Below, one piece after another: positions 23,994 to 33,638 of a DNA stretch of 64,000 nucleotides (the stretch's first letter is position 1; every line of letters begins with the position of its first letter). The notes beneath the pieces are model-generated. The model searched no databases, was not told the origin of the DNA, and was given only the letters and a program-made list of their open reading frames with translations. Both the position numbers and the translations under genes were made by a program. The stretch lies in the NCBI RefSeq assembly GCF_030811555.1, contig NZ_JAUSQZ010000001.1:2477241-2541240 (forward strand), read 5' to 3'. The stretch is from Kineosporia succinea. Its GTDB lineage: Bacteria; Actinomycetota; Actinomycetes; Actinomycetales; Kineosporiaceae.

Positions 23994-25892
23994 TCAGACG
24001 GCCGCGGCGGTCTTCTCCTCGGCCTGCTCCAGCTCCAGAGCCTGCTGCTCGGCCTGGATCTCGGCGAGCCGGTCGTTGTTGTTGCGCAGCAGCGAGCCGA
24101 GGAGCAACAGCGCCGCGCCGACAACGGTGTAGATCACGAAGACCAGCAGGGCCGACTTGCTGCCCTGGCCGTCGAAGAACGCCATCGAGCGCAGCACGGT
24201 GGCGGTGGCGCCGGGCGGCATCAGCTGGCCGACGGTGCCCCACGGGGTGGGCAGCCACTCGGGCACGCTGCTCAGACCGGAGAGCGGGGCGCCGAACAGC
24301 ACCAGGATCGCCGCGCCGATACCCAGACCCCAGCGGCCGAGCAGGGCGTGCAGTCCGAGCAGGACGATGCTCGTGGTGAGCACGCCTGCCGCGAGACCGG
24401 CCGAGAGCAGCCAGTACTGCGTGGCGTCCGTGCCCGCGGTGGACTTGGTGACGAAGTTCAGCACCGCCGCGATCGCCAGGCCGAGAGCGGCGGAGGCCAG
24501 CACGGCGCCACCGATCTGGGCCAGCGGACGACGCCGGTACAGCAGCGCCAGCGCGATCGCGGGCAGGACCGAGAGGATGACCAGCGGGAGCTCGGCGGCG
24601 GCGAGGCCGTCACCGCGCGGGTCGCCGAGGGGCTGAGCAACCACGTCGACCACGGTGACCTGGGCGCCGGCCTGCTGCATCAGGGTGTTGGCCACGGTCT
24701 GCAGAGCATCGGAGGCCTGGATGCCGGCCGCCGAGGCGATCATCATCTGGGCCTGGGTGTCGTCTACATAGAGACCGCCGTAGACCTCACGGTCTTCGAT
24801 GCCGCTACGCAGATCGTCTTGCGTGGTGTAGACGCGTACGTCGAACGTGCCTTCGCCACCGAACTGCTCGAGCAGCGTCGTGAGCTGCCCGGTGATCTCC
24901 GCGGCGCCGCCGACGCCGACCGGCACCTCGTGCGGCTTGCTCTTGGCGATCGGCAGGGTCATGGCCCCGATCAGCAGCGCCGCGATCGCGGCGAGCGCGA
25001 CCAGGGTGCCGATCAGCGGGAACAGGGTGTCGTACTTGCCGTCGGCGCGGGGGGTGCGGGGCTGCTTGGGCTCCTGCACACCCCAGCCACCGGTGGCGGG
25101 GGGCTCACCGACGGGGGACGCGGTGGTGGCGTCGACGTCGCCGGCGGCCTGAGCGCTGGTTGCGTCGGCAGCCGAGGCGGCGCCCGTGCCCGTGGCCGTG
25201 CCGGTGCCCGTGCCGGTGCCGGTGCCGGTGCTGGTGCTCGTGGCCGTGCCGGTGCCTGCGCTGGTGCTCGTGGCCGGGCTGCTGCTCGGCGTCGAGCTGC
25301 TGTTCGCGGACGGGGTGGTGACCGCCGCGGCCGCCACCGGGGCCGCGACCGTGGTGGCGGCTGCCGTGTCGTCAGCCGTGTCGTCGGTCTTGTCGTCGCT
25401 CGCCCCGGCGCCGGACGTCGCCGTGCTGTCGGAGCTGTCGCTGCTGTCGGCCTTGGCGGCCGAGGTCGGCAGCGGCTTGAGCGTCAGGTCGGCGGCCTCG
25501 GGCTTCGAGGTGCCGATCGGCTTGGTGGCGCCGGCAGTCGGCACAGCATCTGCATTCGTGTCCGAATTGTTGCCAGAAGCGGTGGCCGAGGCCGGGCTGT
25601 CGGTGGTGTCGGCGGAGGTCGTGCCGGTCGCGTCGGCGGTGTCGCCCGCGGCGCTGACCACACCCTCGTCGGTGGTGTCCTGCGTCTCGGAGGGTTCGTC
25701 GTCGGTGGTGTCGACAGCCACCGTGGTCTCGGTGGAGGACTCCCCGGCCGGGGACGAATCCTGCGTGCCCGTGGGGGCACTGGTGCTCACGGCGTTTTCG
25801 GTCGTACTCTTCGTGGCGGCCTCGGGAGCGTCCGTGACATCCTTCTCCGAGTCGGTTTCGGGTCCCTTGCCGGACGCCGAATCGCGGGTCAT
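23994..25892 (-). CDS. Large membrane protein with low-complexity N-terminus, ABC-2/YhgE-like
   Basis: 632 aa. Residues 1-270 are rich in S, T, A, D and G, including a (GT)n stretch, and are probably disordered. A transmembrane helix follows (LIGTLVALAAIAALLIGAM), then an extracytoplasmic domain of about 130 residues, then five or six more hydrophobic helices to a charged coiled-coil-like tail. The one helix + loop + helix bundle layout resembles ABC-2 permeases and the YhgE/Pip family (DUF3533-like). No ATPase partner is adjacent. AGGAGAG before the ATG supports the start. Function unknown. Confidence 0.75.
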   Translation of the reverse strand: MTRDSASGKGPETDSEKDVTDAPEAATKSTTENAVSTSAPTGTQDSSPAGESSTETTVAVDTTDDEPSETQDTTDEGVVSAAGDTADATGTTSADTTDSPASATASGNNSDTNADAVPTAGATKPIGTSKPEAADLTLKPLPTSAAKADSSDSSDSTATSGAGASDDKTDDTADDTAAATTVAAPVAAAAVTTPSANSSSTPSSSPATSTSAGTGTATSTSTGTGTGTGTGTATGTGAASAADATSAQAAGDVDATTASPVGEPPATGGWGVQEPKQPRTPRADGKYDTLFPLIGTLVALAAIAALLIGAMTLPIAKSKPHEVPVGVGGAAEITGQLTTLLEQFGGEGTFDVRVYTTQDDLRSGIEDREVYGGLYVDDTQAQMMIASAAGIQASDALQTVANTLMQQAGAQVTVVDVVAQPLGDPRGDGLAAAELPLVILSVLPAIALALLYRRRPLAQIGGAVLASAALGLAIAAVLNFVTKSTAGTDATQYWLLSAGLAAGVLTTSIVLLGLHALLGRWGLGIGAAILVLFGAPLSGLSSVPEWLPTPWGTVGQLMPPGATATVLRSMAFFDGQGSKSALLVFVIYTVVGAALLLLGSLLRNNNDRLAEIQAEQQALELEQAEEKTAAAV

Positions 25893-26056
25893 CGTCTCTC
25901 CTCTTCACGGGGTGGATCACGAGGGTGGGCCGCGCGCACCTTAGCCGACTCACCCGTGAGCCCCTGACAGGACATTTGCCCTGGTTGGCCAGTTGTTGGC
26001 CGGGTGTTGACCGGGTCACGTTCAAGCGCGGGCCCCGGCTGCCGACCCAAGAGTGC

Positions 26057-26977
26057 ATGGACGTCGCGCCCGCTGCCCGCCTGGTGGCCAACATCGAGCA
26101 GGTGGTGCGTGGTCAGCACGCCGCGGTCGAACTGCTGACCATTGCCGTCCTCGCGGGCGGTCACGTGCTGATCGAGGACGCGCCGGGCACCGGCAAGACC
26201 ACCCTCGCACAGTCGGTGGCCCGGACGGTGGGTGGCGCGTTCCAGCGAGTGCAGGCCACGGCCGACCTGATGCCCTCGGACATCACCGGTTCGTCGGTCT
26301 GGGACCCCAGCCGCCGCGAGTTCAGCTTCGTGCCAGGCCCGGTGTTCGCCGACGTGCTGCTGGTGGACGAGCTGAACCGGATGCCCCCGCGCACCCAGTC
26401 GGCGCTGCTCGAGGTGATGGCCGAGCGGATGGTCACCGTGGACGGGGTGCGGCATCCGGTGCCGCCCAGCTTCTTCCTGGTGGCCACGCAGAACCCTCTC
26501 GAGCAGCACGGCACCTACCCGCTGCCGGAGGGCCAGCTCGACCGCTTCGACGTGCGCATCCACCTGAAACCCCTGACCGCCGTGGATGAGTTCACCGTGG
26601 TGCGCGAGCAGCTGACCGGCCCGACCGTGGCCACGCTGGCGCCGGTGCTCGACCCGGCCGGGCTCAACGCCCTGCGGGACAGTGTGCGCGCCGTGTTCCT
26701 GGCCGAGCCGGTGCTGGAGTATGCCGTCAAGCTCGCCCGCTCGACCCGCACCGACCAGCGGATCCGCGCCGGGGCCGGGTCCCGGGCCGCCATCGCCCTG
26801 GCCCGCTGCGCCCAGGCCCGCGCCCTGCTGCACGGCCGTGAGTACGTGGCCCCCGAGGACGTCGCCGAGCTCGCCGGGCCGGTGCTCGCCCACCGGATCG
26901 TGCCCGCCGTCGCCGACCCGGCCGAGACCCTGATCAACGACCTGGTGAGGGCACAGCCGGTGCCGGTGCCGGTCTGA
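26057..26977 (+). CDS. MoxR-family AAA+ ATPase
   Basis: 306 aa. Walker A GTGKTT (44-49), Walker B VLLVDELNR, sensor-1 ATQNP and the MoxR signature EQHGTYPLPEGQLDRF. MoxR ATPases act as chaperones for the assembly or activation of partner proteins, commonly encoded with DUF58 and transglutaminase proteins as here. ATG 26057 lies at the start of the conserved domain; no clear ribosome-binding site precedes it. First gene of a three-gene operon, 1 nt from the next. Confidence 0.94.
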   Translation: MDVAPAARLVANIEQVVRGQHAAVELLTIAVLAGGHVLIEDAPGTGKTTLAQSVARTVGGAFQRVQATADLMPSDITGSSVWDPSRREFSFVPGPVFADVLLVDELNRMPPRTQSALLEVMAERMVTVDGVRHPVPPSFFLVATQNPLEQHGTYPLPEGQLDRFDVRIHLKPLTAVDEFTVVREQLTGPTVATLAPVLDPAGLNALRDSVRAVFLAEPVLEYAVKLARSTRTDQRIRAGAGSRAAIALARCAQARALLHGREYVAPEDVAELAGPVLAHRIVPAVADPAETLINDLVRAQPVPVPV

Positions 26978-26978
26978 C

Positions 26979-28235
26979 ATGCCCAGCGACGCCCGCGACC
27001 ACACCCCCGGTGGATCTCCCGCCGGCGCCACCCCCGAGCTGACCGGCACCGCGACCGGCACCGCGACCGGCACCGCGCCGACGAACACGCCCGGCCGCTT
27101 GATCGGCGACGGTCCCGGCGGCCCAAACAGCAGCCCGACCAGCAAGGGGCCCGGCCGCCTGACCGGGCGAGCGACCGGTGGCCTGCGCGAGCGCATGCAG
27201 CGCGAGATGCGCCTGATACGGCCGATCACCCCCGGCGGCTGGCTCGCGATCATGCTGGCCGCGGTGCTGGCAGCGATCGCGATCCGCGCGCTGAACCCCT
27301 GGCTGCTGCTCGTGGCCTGTGCGCTCGCGGTGCCGGTGTTGCTCTCGCAGTTCTTCCGGCCGGACCTGCGCTCGGTGTCGGTGGCCTTTCGCTCGCCGGA
27401 ACGGATGGTGGTGGGAGAGGCCGCGGAGCAGGTGCTCTCGATCCGGAACGACGGCGTGCACAGCACTCCTGGCCTCGGGGTGGTGCACACCTGCGCCGGG
27501 CTCCCGCCGGTGTCGCTGGCGGTGCCTCCGCTGCCGCCCGGTGGCCAGGCCGAGTTCACGGTGAGCCGGGTGCCCGTGCGCCGGGTGCGGGCCGACACCC
27601 ACGAGATCAGGCTGTGGACGACGGCTCCCTTCGGGATGGCCGGCCACGCCCGGCGGATCCGCAGCCGGGCCGCGATCTGCGTGCACCCCGCCCGGGTTGC
27701 CGCGGTCGACATAGGCACCGGACACCTGGGCGTTGAGGACGCAGCCGGCGCCCGCCCGACCCCGGCCGGCAGCGAACCCCACGGCCTGCGCGAATGGCGC
27801 CACGGCGACGACCGCCGCCACGTGAACTGGCGCGCGACCGCCCGCCAGCCCCGGCCCGAGCAGCTCATCGTGGTGGTGCCGGAGCCCGAGGTGGAGTCAC
27901 GGCTGATCATGCTGGTCACCGGCTCGGCGCAGGACGAGGCCTGGGAGGAGCTGCTCTCGCTGGCGGCCTGGTCGGCCTGTGCCGCGGTGGGCACCCACTC
28001 GGACGTGACTCTGCTGGCCCCCGGGGTGGAGCCGTGGAGCGGGACGGACGAGCAGCAGATCCTGGACTGGTTCGCCGGCCTCGACGAAGCCGGGACCGAG
28101 GCAGCGACGACCAGCGCGACGGCCGAACACGACGAGTTCCACACCCAACTACACGTCCGAACCACCCCCGGGGTTGTCATGATCCACGCACAAACCCGCC
28201 CCTTCGGACTTCACCCCGCCGAAGGCACCCCGTGA
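26979..28235 (+). CDS. DUF58 domain-containing membrane protein
   Basis: 418 aa. Low-complexity G/T/P head containing three 12-bp repeats (GTAT residues), two hydrophobic helices (about 90-125), then a vWA-like DUF58 region with the signature GSEPHGLREWRHGDDRRHVNW. The DUF58-MoxR-transglutaminase set is widespread and thought to act at the cell envelope. Its TGA overlaps the GTG of the next gene (GTGA, 28232-28235), so translation is coupled. Confidence 0.92.
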   Translation: MPSDARDHTPGGSPAGATPELTGTATGTATGTAPTNTPGRLIGDGPGGPNSSPTSKGPGRLTGRATGGLRERMQREMRLIRPITPGGWLAIMLAAVLAAIAIRALNPWLLLVACALAVPVLLSQFFRPDLRSVSVAFRSPERMVVGEAAEQVLSIRNDGVHSTPGLGVVHTCAGLPPVSLAVPPLPPGGQAEFTVSRVPVRRVRADTHEIRLWTTAPFGMAGHARRIRSRAAICVHPARVAAVDIGTGHLGVEDAAGARPTPAGSEPHGLREWRHGDDRRHVNWRATARQPRPEQLIVVVPEPEVESRLIMLVTGSAQDEAWEELLSLAAWSACAAVGTHSDVTLLAPGVEPWSGTDEQQILDWFAGLDEAGTEAATTSATAEHDEFHTQLHVRTTPGVVMIHAQTRPFGLHPAEGTP

Positions 28236-30913
28236 AGAACGCCGCCACCCTGCTCACCCTGGCCTCCGCCGCGGCGGCCCTGGGGCTGGCCGGCCTCCTC
28301 CCGGCCGTGGTCTGCCTGCTCGTGATCGTGCTCATCGTGGTCGTCGGGGTGTTCGTGCCCGCCCGCTTTCCGCAGGTCACGGCCGTCTCCTGGCGTAGGA
28401 CGGCGGTGGCCGCGGCCTCGATCGGCCTGGTCGTGCTGGCCACCGCGCTGACCGGGTCACGGGCCCTGGTCACCGGCGACATCGAGGACCCACTCGCGAG
28501 CGCCGCCTCGGTGCTGGCCGTACCCGACGGCGTCCCTCTCGGTCTGCTCGCCGCCCTGGCCGCCGGCTCGCTGGTCGCGGTCACGCTCGAGCTCGGCGAC
28601 CGTCGCGGCGTGCAGTCCGGCCTGGTGCTGGGCGCCGCCGTGCTCGGTCTGGCCTGTGTCGCCGCGCCGAACGGGCAGCGGCTGCTGATCCCGATCGTCG
28701 TGGGCTGGCCCGCCGCCCTGTTCGCCCTGACCCGGCTCACCACGGTGCAGACCCGGCAGACCCCGACCGTCACCGCCATGACCCTGACCCGCGACGCCGA
28801 CGCGCCGGCCGAGTCGTCGCTGTCCCCGGCCCTGCGCTGGCGTGTGCTGCCGGTGCTGCTGGCCATCACCCTGAGCTGCGGTCTTCTCGGGGCGGCGGCC
28901 GCGTCGGGCATGACCGAGATCGCCCGCAACGCCGCCTCCGGCAGTGCGGGCGGAGGCTTCTCGGGCAACGGCGCCCGGGCCTGGGACACGAAGTTCCTCG
29001 GTGGCCAGATGGCCCTGAACTCCCGTGGTCCCCTCAGCGAGACCGCCGTCGCAGAGGTCCCCGCCGATGCTCCCGCCCACTGGCGCACAGCCACACTCGA
29101 CCTCTACACCGGTGCGGGCTGGGAGACCACGGGTCGCTCCGCCCTCGTCACCACCCTGCAGAACAACGGCAACGCCGTGCAGTTGCGCACAGAGGGCACC
29201 GATTCAGCAATGGACGCGGGGGGCACCGAAACTCCGACGGTCACCGAGGATTCGAGCGGGTCCGACCCGACCCCAACCGCCGCCGAGGACACCACCACCG
29301 ATACGGACGCAGCCACCGACCAGGGCACCAGCGGCACCAGCGAAGACGCGACCACTGACCAAGGCACGAGCGAGGACGCCGGCGCGAGTGGGGACGCGGG
29401 CGCGAGTGGGGACGCGGGCGCGAGTGGGGACGCGGGGACCAGCACGAGCAGCACGATCAGCCCGAGCGCCCCGGCCACCGCCGACGGTGGTCCGGGTTCC
29501 CCCATCGACTCCTCACCGGCCGTCCCCGGCGACCTGACCAACCCCGCCGCCCCCGGTGACCTCGGAATCGGCGAGGACACCGGCACGTCCGGCGGCGCCG
29601 ACACTCTCGGGACCGGCACCCCCGCACCCCAGAACACTGAAAGTCCCGGGAGCCCGGAAAGCCCCGGGACAGCACCCCCGGAGAACTCCACGACCCAGCT
29701 CGGCACCACCCGCACCGACCAGGTCCGGATCCGCGGCAACGGCACCGCCCAGCTGATCGCCCCCGGCCGCGTCCTGTCCGCCGACCTGCCCGCCGGATAC
29801 GCCGGCCGCACCTACGTCTCCAACGGCGACCGCGTCCTGATGCCCTCCCGCAACAACGACGAGTACCTGATCAGCAGCCGCGTCTATCCCGACACCACCC
29901 GGCCCGCCTCGCTCGGAACCGCGGCGGGAACCGCGGTGGCGACCGCGGTGGCGACCGACGCCGGGAGCCCCGCCGCAGCCCGAAGCGCCAGGGGGACCAC
30001 CATCGACCCCCGCTGGCTGCAGGTGCCCGACACCCTGCCCACCCGCGTGCGGGACCTGAGCCGCGAACTCACCGCCACCGCCCCCACCCGGCTCGCCGCC
30101 GTGCAGGCGATCGAGGCCCGCCTGCGCCAGATGATGACCTACACGCTCGACGCCGCCGTGCCTCCGGAGGGCCAGGACGCCGTGGACTTCGCGCTGTTCG
30201 AGTCCGGCCAGGGTTACTGCGAGCACTTCGCCAGCGCCGAGCTGATGCTGCTGCGTGCGGCCGGCATCCCGGCGCGGATGGTCGTGGGTTACCTGGCGGA
30301 CGGAAGCGACGCCAATGACGGACGTCAGGTGCTCCGGGCGTCGGCGGCCCACGCCTGGGTCGAGGTCTGGTTTCCCGGCGCGGGCTGGGTGACCTCCGAC
30401 CCGACCCCCTCCGGCGGCGCCGGCCAGAGCTTCTTGCAGACCGTGAGCAACACCTTCGACCGGCTGACCCACCAGCTCGCGGAGAGGGCCCTGGCCTTCC
30501 TGACCGGCGTGGTCGGCCCGGTGGCCCTGATCGTGCTGGCCCTGCTGCTGTGGCTGTTCCGGGGTCCTCTGCTGAAGATCGTGCTGAGGGCCCGTCGCCG
30601 TCCGAAGCCGGCAACGGGCGACCGCATCGATCCCGACCTGCGAAAAGCCTTCGGCAGCCTGCAGTCAGCGCTGGCCCGGGAGGGAACCCCGAGGTTGGCG
30701 CACGAGTCGGTCACGGCCCTGCGTGACCGTGTGATCGGCGACCGCGCCTACGGTGAGACGCAGGAGAAGGCCGACCTGGAAAAGGCTTTCGACGTTCTCC
30801 ACCGCGCCCTCTACGCGAAGGTGCCGCCCGGCACCCACGAATGTGCCGACGCGTCCACCATTCTGGATCGCGAAGCCACTCGCCGACTGGAGGCCCAGAA
30901 GCAGAAGGCCTAG
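28232..30913 (+). CDS. Transglutaminase-like membrane protein (TgpA type)
   Basis: About 893 aa. Five or six N-terminal transmembrane helices, a long extracytoplasmic S/T/G/A-rich linker (about 330-490) with an 18-bp DNA repeat, then a transglutaminase core with catalytic C663 (GQGYCEHFASAE), H707 (AAHAWVEVW) and D723 (TSDPTP), a further transmembrane helix and a cytoplasmic DUF4129-like tail. It probably cleaves or cross-links peptide bonds outside the membrane; substrate unknown. GTG 28232 is chosen because it overlaps the DUF58 stop. The last 4 bp overlap the convergent MurF-like gene. Confidence 0.92.
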   Translation: MKNAATLLTLASAAAALGLAGLLPAVVCLLVIVLIVVVGVFVPARFPQVTAVSWRRTAVAAASIGLVVLATALTGSRALVTGDIEDPLASAASVLAVPDGVPLGLLAALAAGSLVAVTLELGDRRGVQSGLVLGAAVLGLACVAAPNGQRLLIPIVVGWPAALFALTRLTTVQTRQTPTVTAMTLTRDADAPAESSLSPALRWRVLPVLLAITLSCGLLGAAAASGMTEIARNAASGSAGGGFSGNGARAWDTKFLGGQMALNSRGPLSETAVAEVPADAPAHWRTATLDLYTGAGWETTGRSALVTTLQNNGNAVQLRTEGTDSAMDAGGTETPTVTEDSSGSDPTPTAAEDTTTDTDAATDQGTSGTSEDATTDQGTSEDAGASGDAGASGDAGASGDAGTSTSSTISPSAPATADGGPGSPIDSSPAVPGDLTNPAAPGDLGIGEDTGTSGGADTLGTGTPAPQNTESPGSPESPGTAPPENSTTQLGTTRTDQVRIRGNGTAQLIAPGRVLSADLPAGYAGRTYVSNGDRVLMPSRNNDEYLISSRVYPDTTRPASLGTAAGTAVATAVATDAGSPAAARSARGTTIDPRWLQVPDTLPTRVRDLSRELTATAPTRLAAVQAIEARLRQMMTYTLDAAVPPEGQDAVDFALFESGQGYCEHFASAELMLLRAAGIPARMVVGYLADGSDANDGRQVLRASAAHAWVEVWFPGAGWVTSDPTPSGGAGQSFLQTVSNTFDRLTHQLAERALAFLTGVVGPVALIVLALLLWLFRGPLLKIVLRARRRPKPATGDRIDPDLRKAFGSLQSALAREGTPRLAHESVTALRDRVIGDRAYGETQEKADLEKAFDVLHRALYAKVPPGTHECADASTILDREATRRLEAQKQKA
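29381..29434. repeat. 18-bp in-frame tandem repeat, 3 units
   Basis: Three identical 18-bp units encoding GASGDA inside the transglutaminase linker. Likely to vary in copy number without shifting the frame. Confidence 0.85.
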
Positions 30914-32367
30914 CCCGTGGTGAGTTTCGGGCAGTCGGCGCAGTTGATGTAGAGCGGGCAGGTGGTGAGCGCACAGACCACCTGATGCCCCGCCAGACCC
31001 AGGTAGACCCGCTCCATGTGCACCGCCCGCGACCCCTTGGCCAGCACCACCGCGTGCTCGTCGGACCCCTCGAGAATGCTCTTGACCTGGGCCAGCGCCT
31101 CCTGGGCGGAGTCTGCCGAGCCGATCGAGGTCAGCCCCTCGGCCGCCGCCCGCTCGCGCAGCGGGGCCGCCGCCGCCCCCACCGTGATCAGGTGCGTCAC
31201 GCTGGAGGCCGCCTTGTGGCCCACCCGCGAGTGCAACTCTTCGGAGAACTGACCGAGCTCGCCCATCTGCCCCAGCACGGCCACCTTCACCGTGCCCGGC
31301 AGGCTGGCCAGCAGGTCGAGCGAGCCGATCATGGCGTCGGGACTGCCGTTGTAGCTGTCGTCGATCATCAGCAGCTCGTCGTCGATGCGCCGCAGTGACG
31401 CGCGCCCGGCCGGCGGCTGCACCCCCCGCAACGCCTCGATGCTCTCCGCCGGCGCGATGCCGTAGACCCGGCCCACCGCCACCGCGAGCATGGCCGCGTA
31501 GCCGAAGTGCCGCCCGGCCGCCCCGATGCTGAAGGGCAGCCGCTGCCCGTCGACCTCGATGACGCCCTGGGTGCCGTGCTCGTCGACCGTGACGTCGACC
31601 GCGCGCAGGTCGTTGCCCTCGTCGAACCCCACGCGCACCACCGTGGCGGCGGCCGCCCCCGGCCGCCCGAGCGTGGTGCGGGTGAGCAGCTCGTCGTCAC
31701 CGTTCACGATCCACGTCCCACCGGGGCGGGTGTGGTTGAAGATGTCGGTCTTCTCGTTCGCCAGCTCCTGCTGACTCGCGAAATTGCCCAGGTGCGCGAA
31801 CCCGACGTTGGTCACCACCGACACGTTCGGCGAAACCAGACCGGTCAGGTGGCCGATCTCACCGGGGTGGTTGGTGCCGATCTCGGAGATCACCTGTGAC
31901 TGCCCGGGCTCGATGGCCGTCAGCGTCAGCGGCACACCGAGGTGGTTGTTGAAACTGGCCTTGTTCGCGAGGATGTCGAACTTCGACTGCAGAACCTGGG
32001 CGATCAGCGTCTTGGCGGTGGTCTTGCCGGCCGAGCCGGTCACCGCGATCACCGAGGCGCTGCTGCGCGACCGGGCCACAGCCGCGGCCTCCTGCAGCGC
32101 GACCAGCGTGTCGGGCACCCGCACGACGGTGACACCGAGCTCCAGCAGTTCCGGGACAACGCGGCTGACCAGTACACCCGTCGCCCCGGCGCGCACCGCG
32201 GCCGCCGCGAAGTCGTGGCCGTCGCGGCTCGGGCCCCCGATCGCGACGAAGAGCTCGCCCCCGGTGATGTCGCGGGTATCGACGCTCGCGCGGCCGAACT
32301 GCTCGGCATTCCTCCGCACGACCTCGGCACCTTCGACCGCCGCGAGGACGTCGCCCACCTGGATCAC
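30910..32367 (-). CDS. murF: MurF-like Mur ligase with four-cysteine C-terminal tail
   Basis: 485 aa. The N-terminal MurF domain (ASVDTRDITGGELFVAI), P-loop VTGSAGKTTAK, SFNNHLGVPLTL, EIGTNHPGEIGHL and IDDSYNGSPDAM all match UDP-MurNAc-tripeptide:D-Ala-D-Ala ligase. The usual end near VVLAKGSRAVHMERV is followed by about 35 more residues ending in a cluster C-x4-C-x5-C-x2-C, which could hold a metal. It lies outside any visible division/cell-wall cluster, so it may be a second, specialised copy. The gene symbol is by homology only. Confidence 0.85.
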   Translation of the reverse strand: MIQVGDVLAAVEGAEVVRRNAEQFGRASVDTRDITGGELFVAIGGPSRDGHDFAAAAVRAGATGVLVSRVVPELLELGVTVVRVPDTLVALQEAAAVARSRSSASVIAVTGSAGKTTAKTLIAQVLQSKFDILANKASFNNHLGVPLTLTAIEPGQSQVISEIGTNHPGEIGHLTGLVSPNVSVVTNVGFAHLGNFASQQELANEKTDIFNHTRPGGTWIVNGDDELLTRTTLGRPGAAAATVVRVGFDEGNDLRAVDVTVDEHGTQGVIEVDGQRLPFSIGAAGRHFGYAAMLAVAVGRVYGIAPAESIEALRGVQPPAGRASLRRIDDELLMIDDSYNGSPDAMIGSLDLLASLPGTVKVAVLGQMGELGQFSEELHSRVGHKAASSVTHLITVGAAAAPLRERAAAEGLTSIGSADSAQEALAQVKSILEGSDEHAVVLAKGSRAVHMERVYLGLAGHQVVCALTTCPLYINCADCPKLTTG

Positions 32368-32429
32368 AGAACCGTTCCCTCCGTACTTACTGCCGGAGAG
32401 CCGATCCTACGTGCCCTAAAGGGCACACC

Positions 32430-33290
32430 TCACAGCTGAGCGAGCTGCGCCAGATGCTCCTGGGCCCGGCGCAGCGCGATGAAACCGGCCGCGGAACCGA
32501 CGGCCAGGCGACCGGCGTGCCACTCCAGCTCGGCGTCGTCGAGGTGCGGGGGCAGCCGCCGGGCGACGTCGGCCACCTGCGCGATCTCGGTGGCCTGCCG
32601 GGCCACGAACCCGGCATCGACCACGTCACCGTGACCGGGCACGACCACGCCACTCAGCCGGTCGAGCAGCCGGTTCAGCGTGGCGGCCCAGTCGAGGGGG
32701 TAGGCGTGGTCGAACGACGGCGGCGCGCCCTGCTCGACCAGGTCACCGACGAAGGCGACGTGGGCGTCGGGCACCTCCACCACCATGTCGTGGTCGGTGT
32801 GCCCACGCCCCGGATGGTGCAGCACCACGTGCCGCCCACCGAGATCGAGGGTGGCGTCGCACGACATGGTGCGGTTGGGCGGCGTGATGCGCACGGCGTC
32901 GACCTCGTCGGCCAGCACCTCCTGCCCGGACTCGCGCAGCCAGCCCGCGATCTCGGCGCGCTGGCACCGGCCGTTGGCGGACAGGTCGGCGTGACACCGC
33001 TCGTGCGACCAGATCTCACAGCCGGGCTGGGCGTCGGCGAACACCTGGGTGCCGAAGCAGTGGTCGAAGTGCGAGTGGGTCAGGGCCACCACGTGCGGCA
33101 GCCCGGTGACCGAGCGGACCGCGCGGTAGAGCTCCCGCCCCTCGCGCTCGTTGCCCCGGGTGTCGATCACCAGGCAGCGGTCTTCGCCGAGGACCAGGCC
33201 GGCGTTCATGTCGAGCGTCTTGTTGCGGCGCACGAAGACCCGGTCGCCGACCTCGCGCCAGCGACCCCAGGGGGTGGTGTCGATACTCAC
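32430..33290 (-). CDS. MBL-fold metallo-hydrolase
   Basis: About 286 aa. Metal-binding signature THSHFDH (HxHxDH), a later HHPGRGHTDHD (third His and ligand), and VVPGHGD. The fold covers lactamases, glyoxalases and thiolesterases; the overall pattern is closest to general MBL hydrolases, and no substrate can be given. GTG 33290 is used; the upstream frame extension is low-quality. Transcribed in the same direction as murF, 62 bp upstream of it. Confidence 0.88.
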   Translation of the reverse strand: MSIDTTPWGRWREVGDRVFVRRNKTLDMNAGLVLGEDRCLVIDTRGNEREGRELYRAVRSVTGLPHVVALTHSHFDHCFGTQVFADAQPGCEIWSHERCHADLSANGRCQRAEIAGWLRESGQEVLADEVDAVRITPPNRTMSCDATLDLGGRHVVLHHPGRGHTDHDMVVEVPDAHVAFVGDLVEQGAPPSFDHAYPLDWAATLNRLLDRLSGVVVPGHGDVVDAGFVARQATEIAQVADVARRLPPHLDDAELEWHAGRLAVGSAAGFIALRRAQEHLAQLAQL

Positions 33291-33573
33291 CGGACGGTTC
33301 CGCGGTGCTGGGTGAACAACTCGGCTCCCTCGTTCCGGCCTTCGGCTCCCCAGCCGAAGACACGCCGACGGTTGTTGCATCGAGCGCCGGACTGGTCTGC
33401 CTTCGCAGCGACAATCCGCATTGAGTACACAACGCAGAGTACGCCCGTTCTGACCGAATTCGGGAACTCAGGGTAGTGCGATCATGACGGTGGGGGAGAA
33501 TGGCGCGGATCTGCACCGGATCGTTACTCAAGGCAAACGGTCCGCTGCCCTGAGCCACCTGTCAATAGGTGCT

Positions 33574-33613
33574 CTGGACCAGTCGGTCACCGGGGGCAGA
33601 CCGGTCGGTCCAG
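33574..33613 (-). terminator. Candidate terminator of the TetR gene
   Basis: CTGGACC/GGTCCAG and CGGTC/GACCG helices are separated by a 3x3 internal mismatch. It starts 26 bp past the TetR stop codon on the minus strand. The rest of the 33291-33638 gap shows no gene. Confidence 0.45.
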
Positions 33614-33638
33614 GGCGATTGACCGGTCGAGCGCGCGC

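Noticed and set aside
27794-28231. Upstream extension of the transglutaminase gene by 146 codons
   Set aside because: It lies wholly inside the DUF58 gene in another frame; the GTG at 28232 with a GTGA overlap is a better start.
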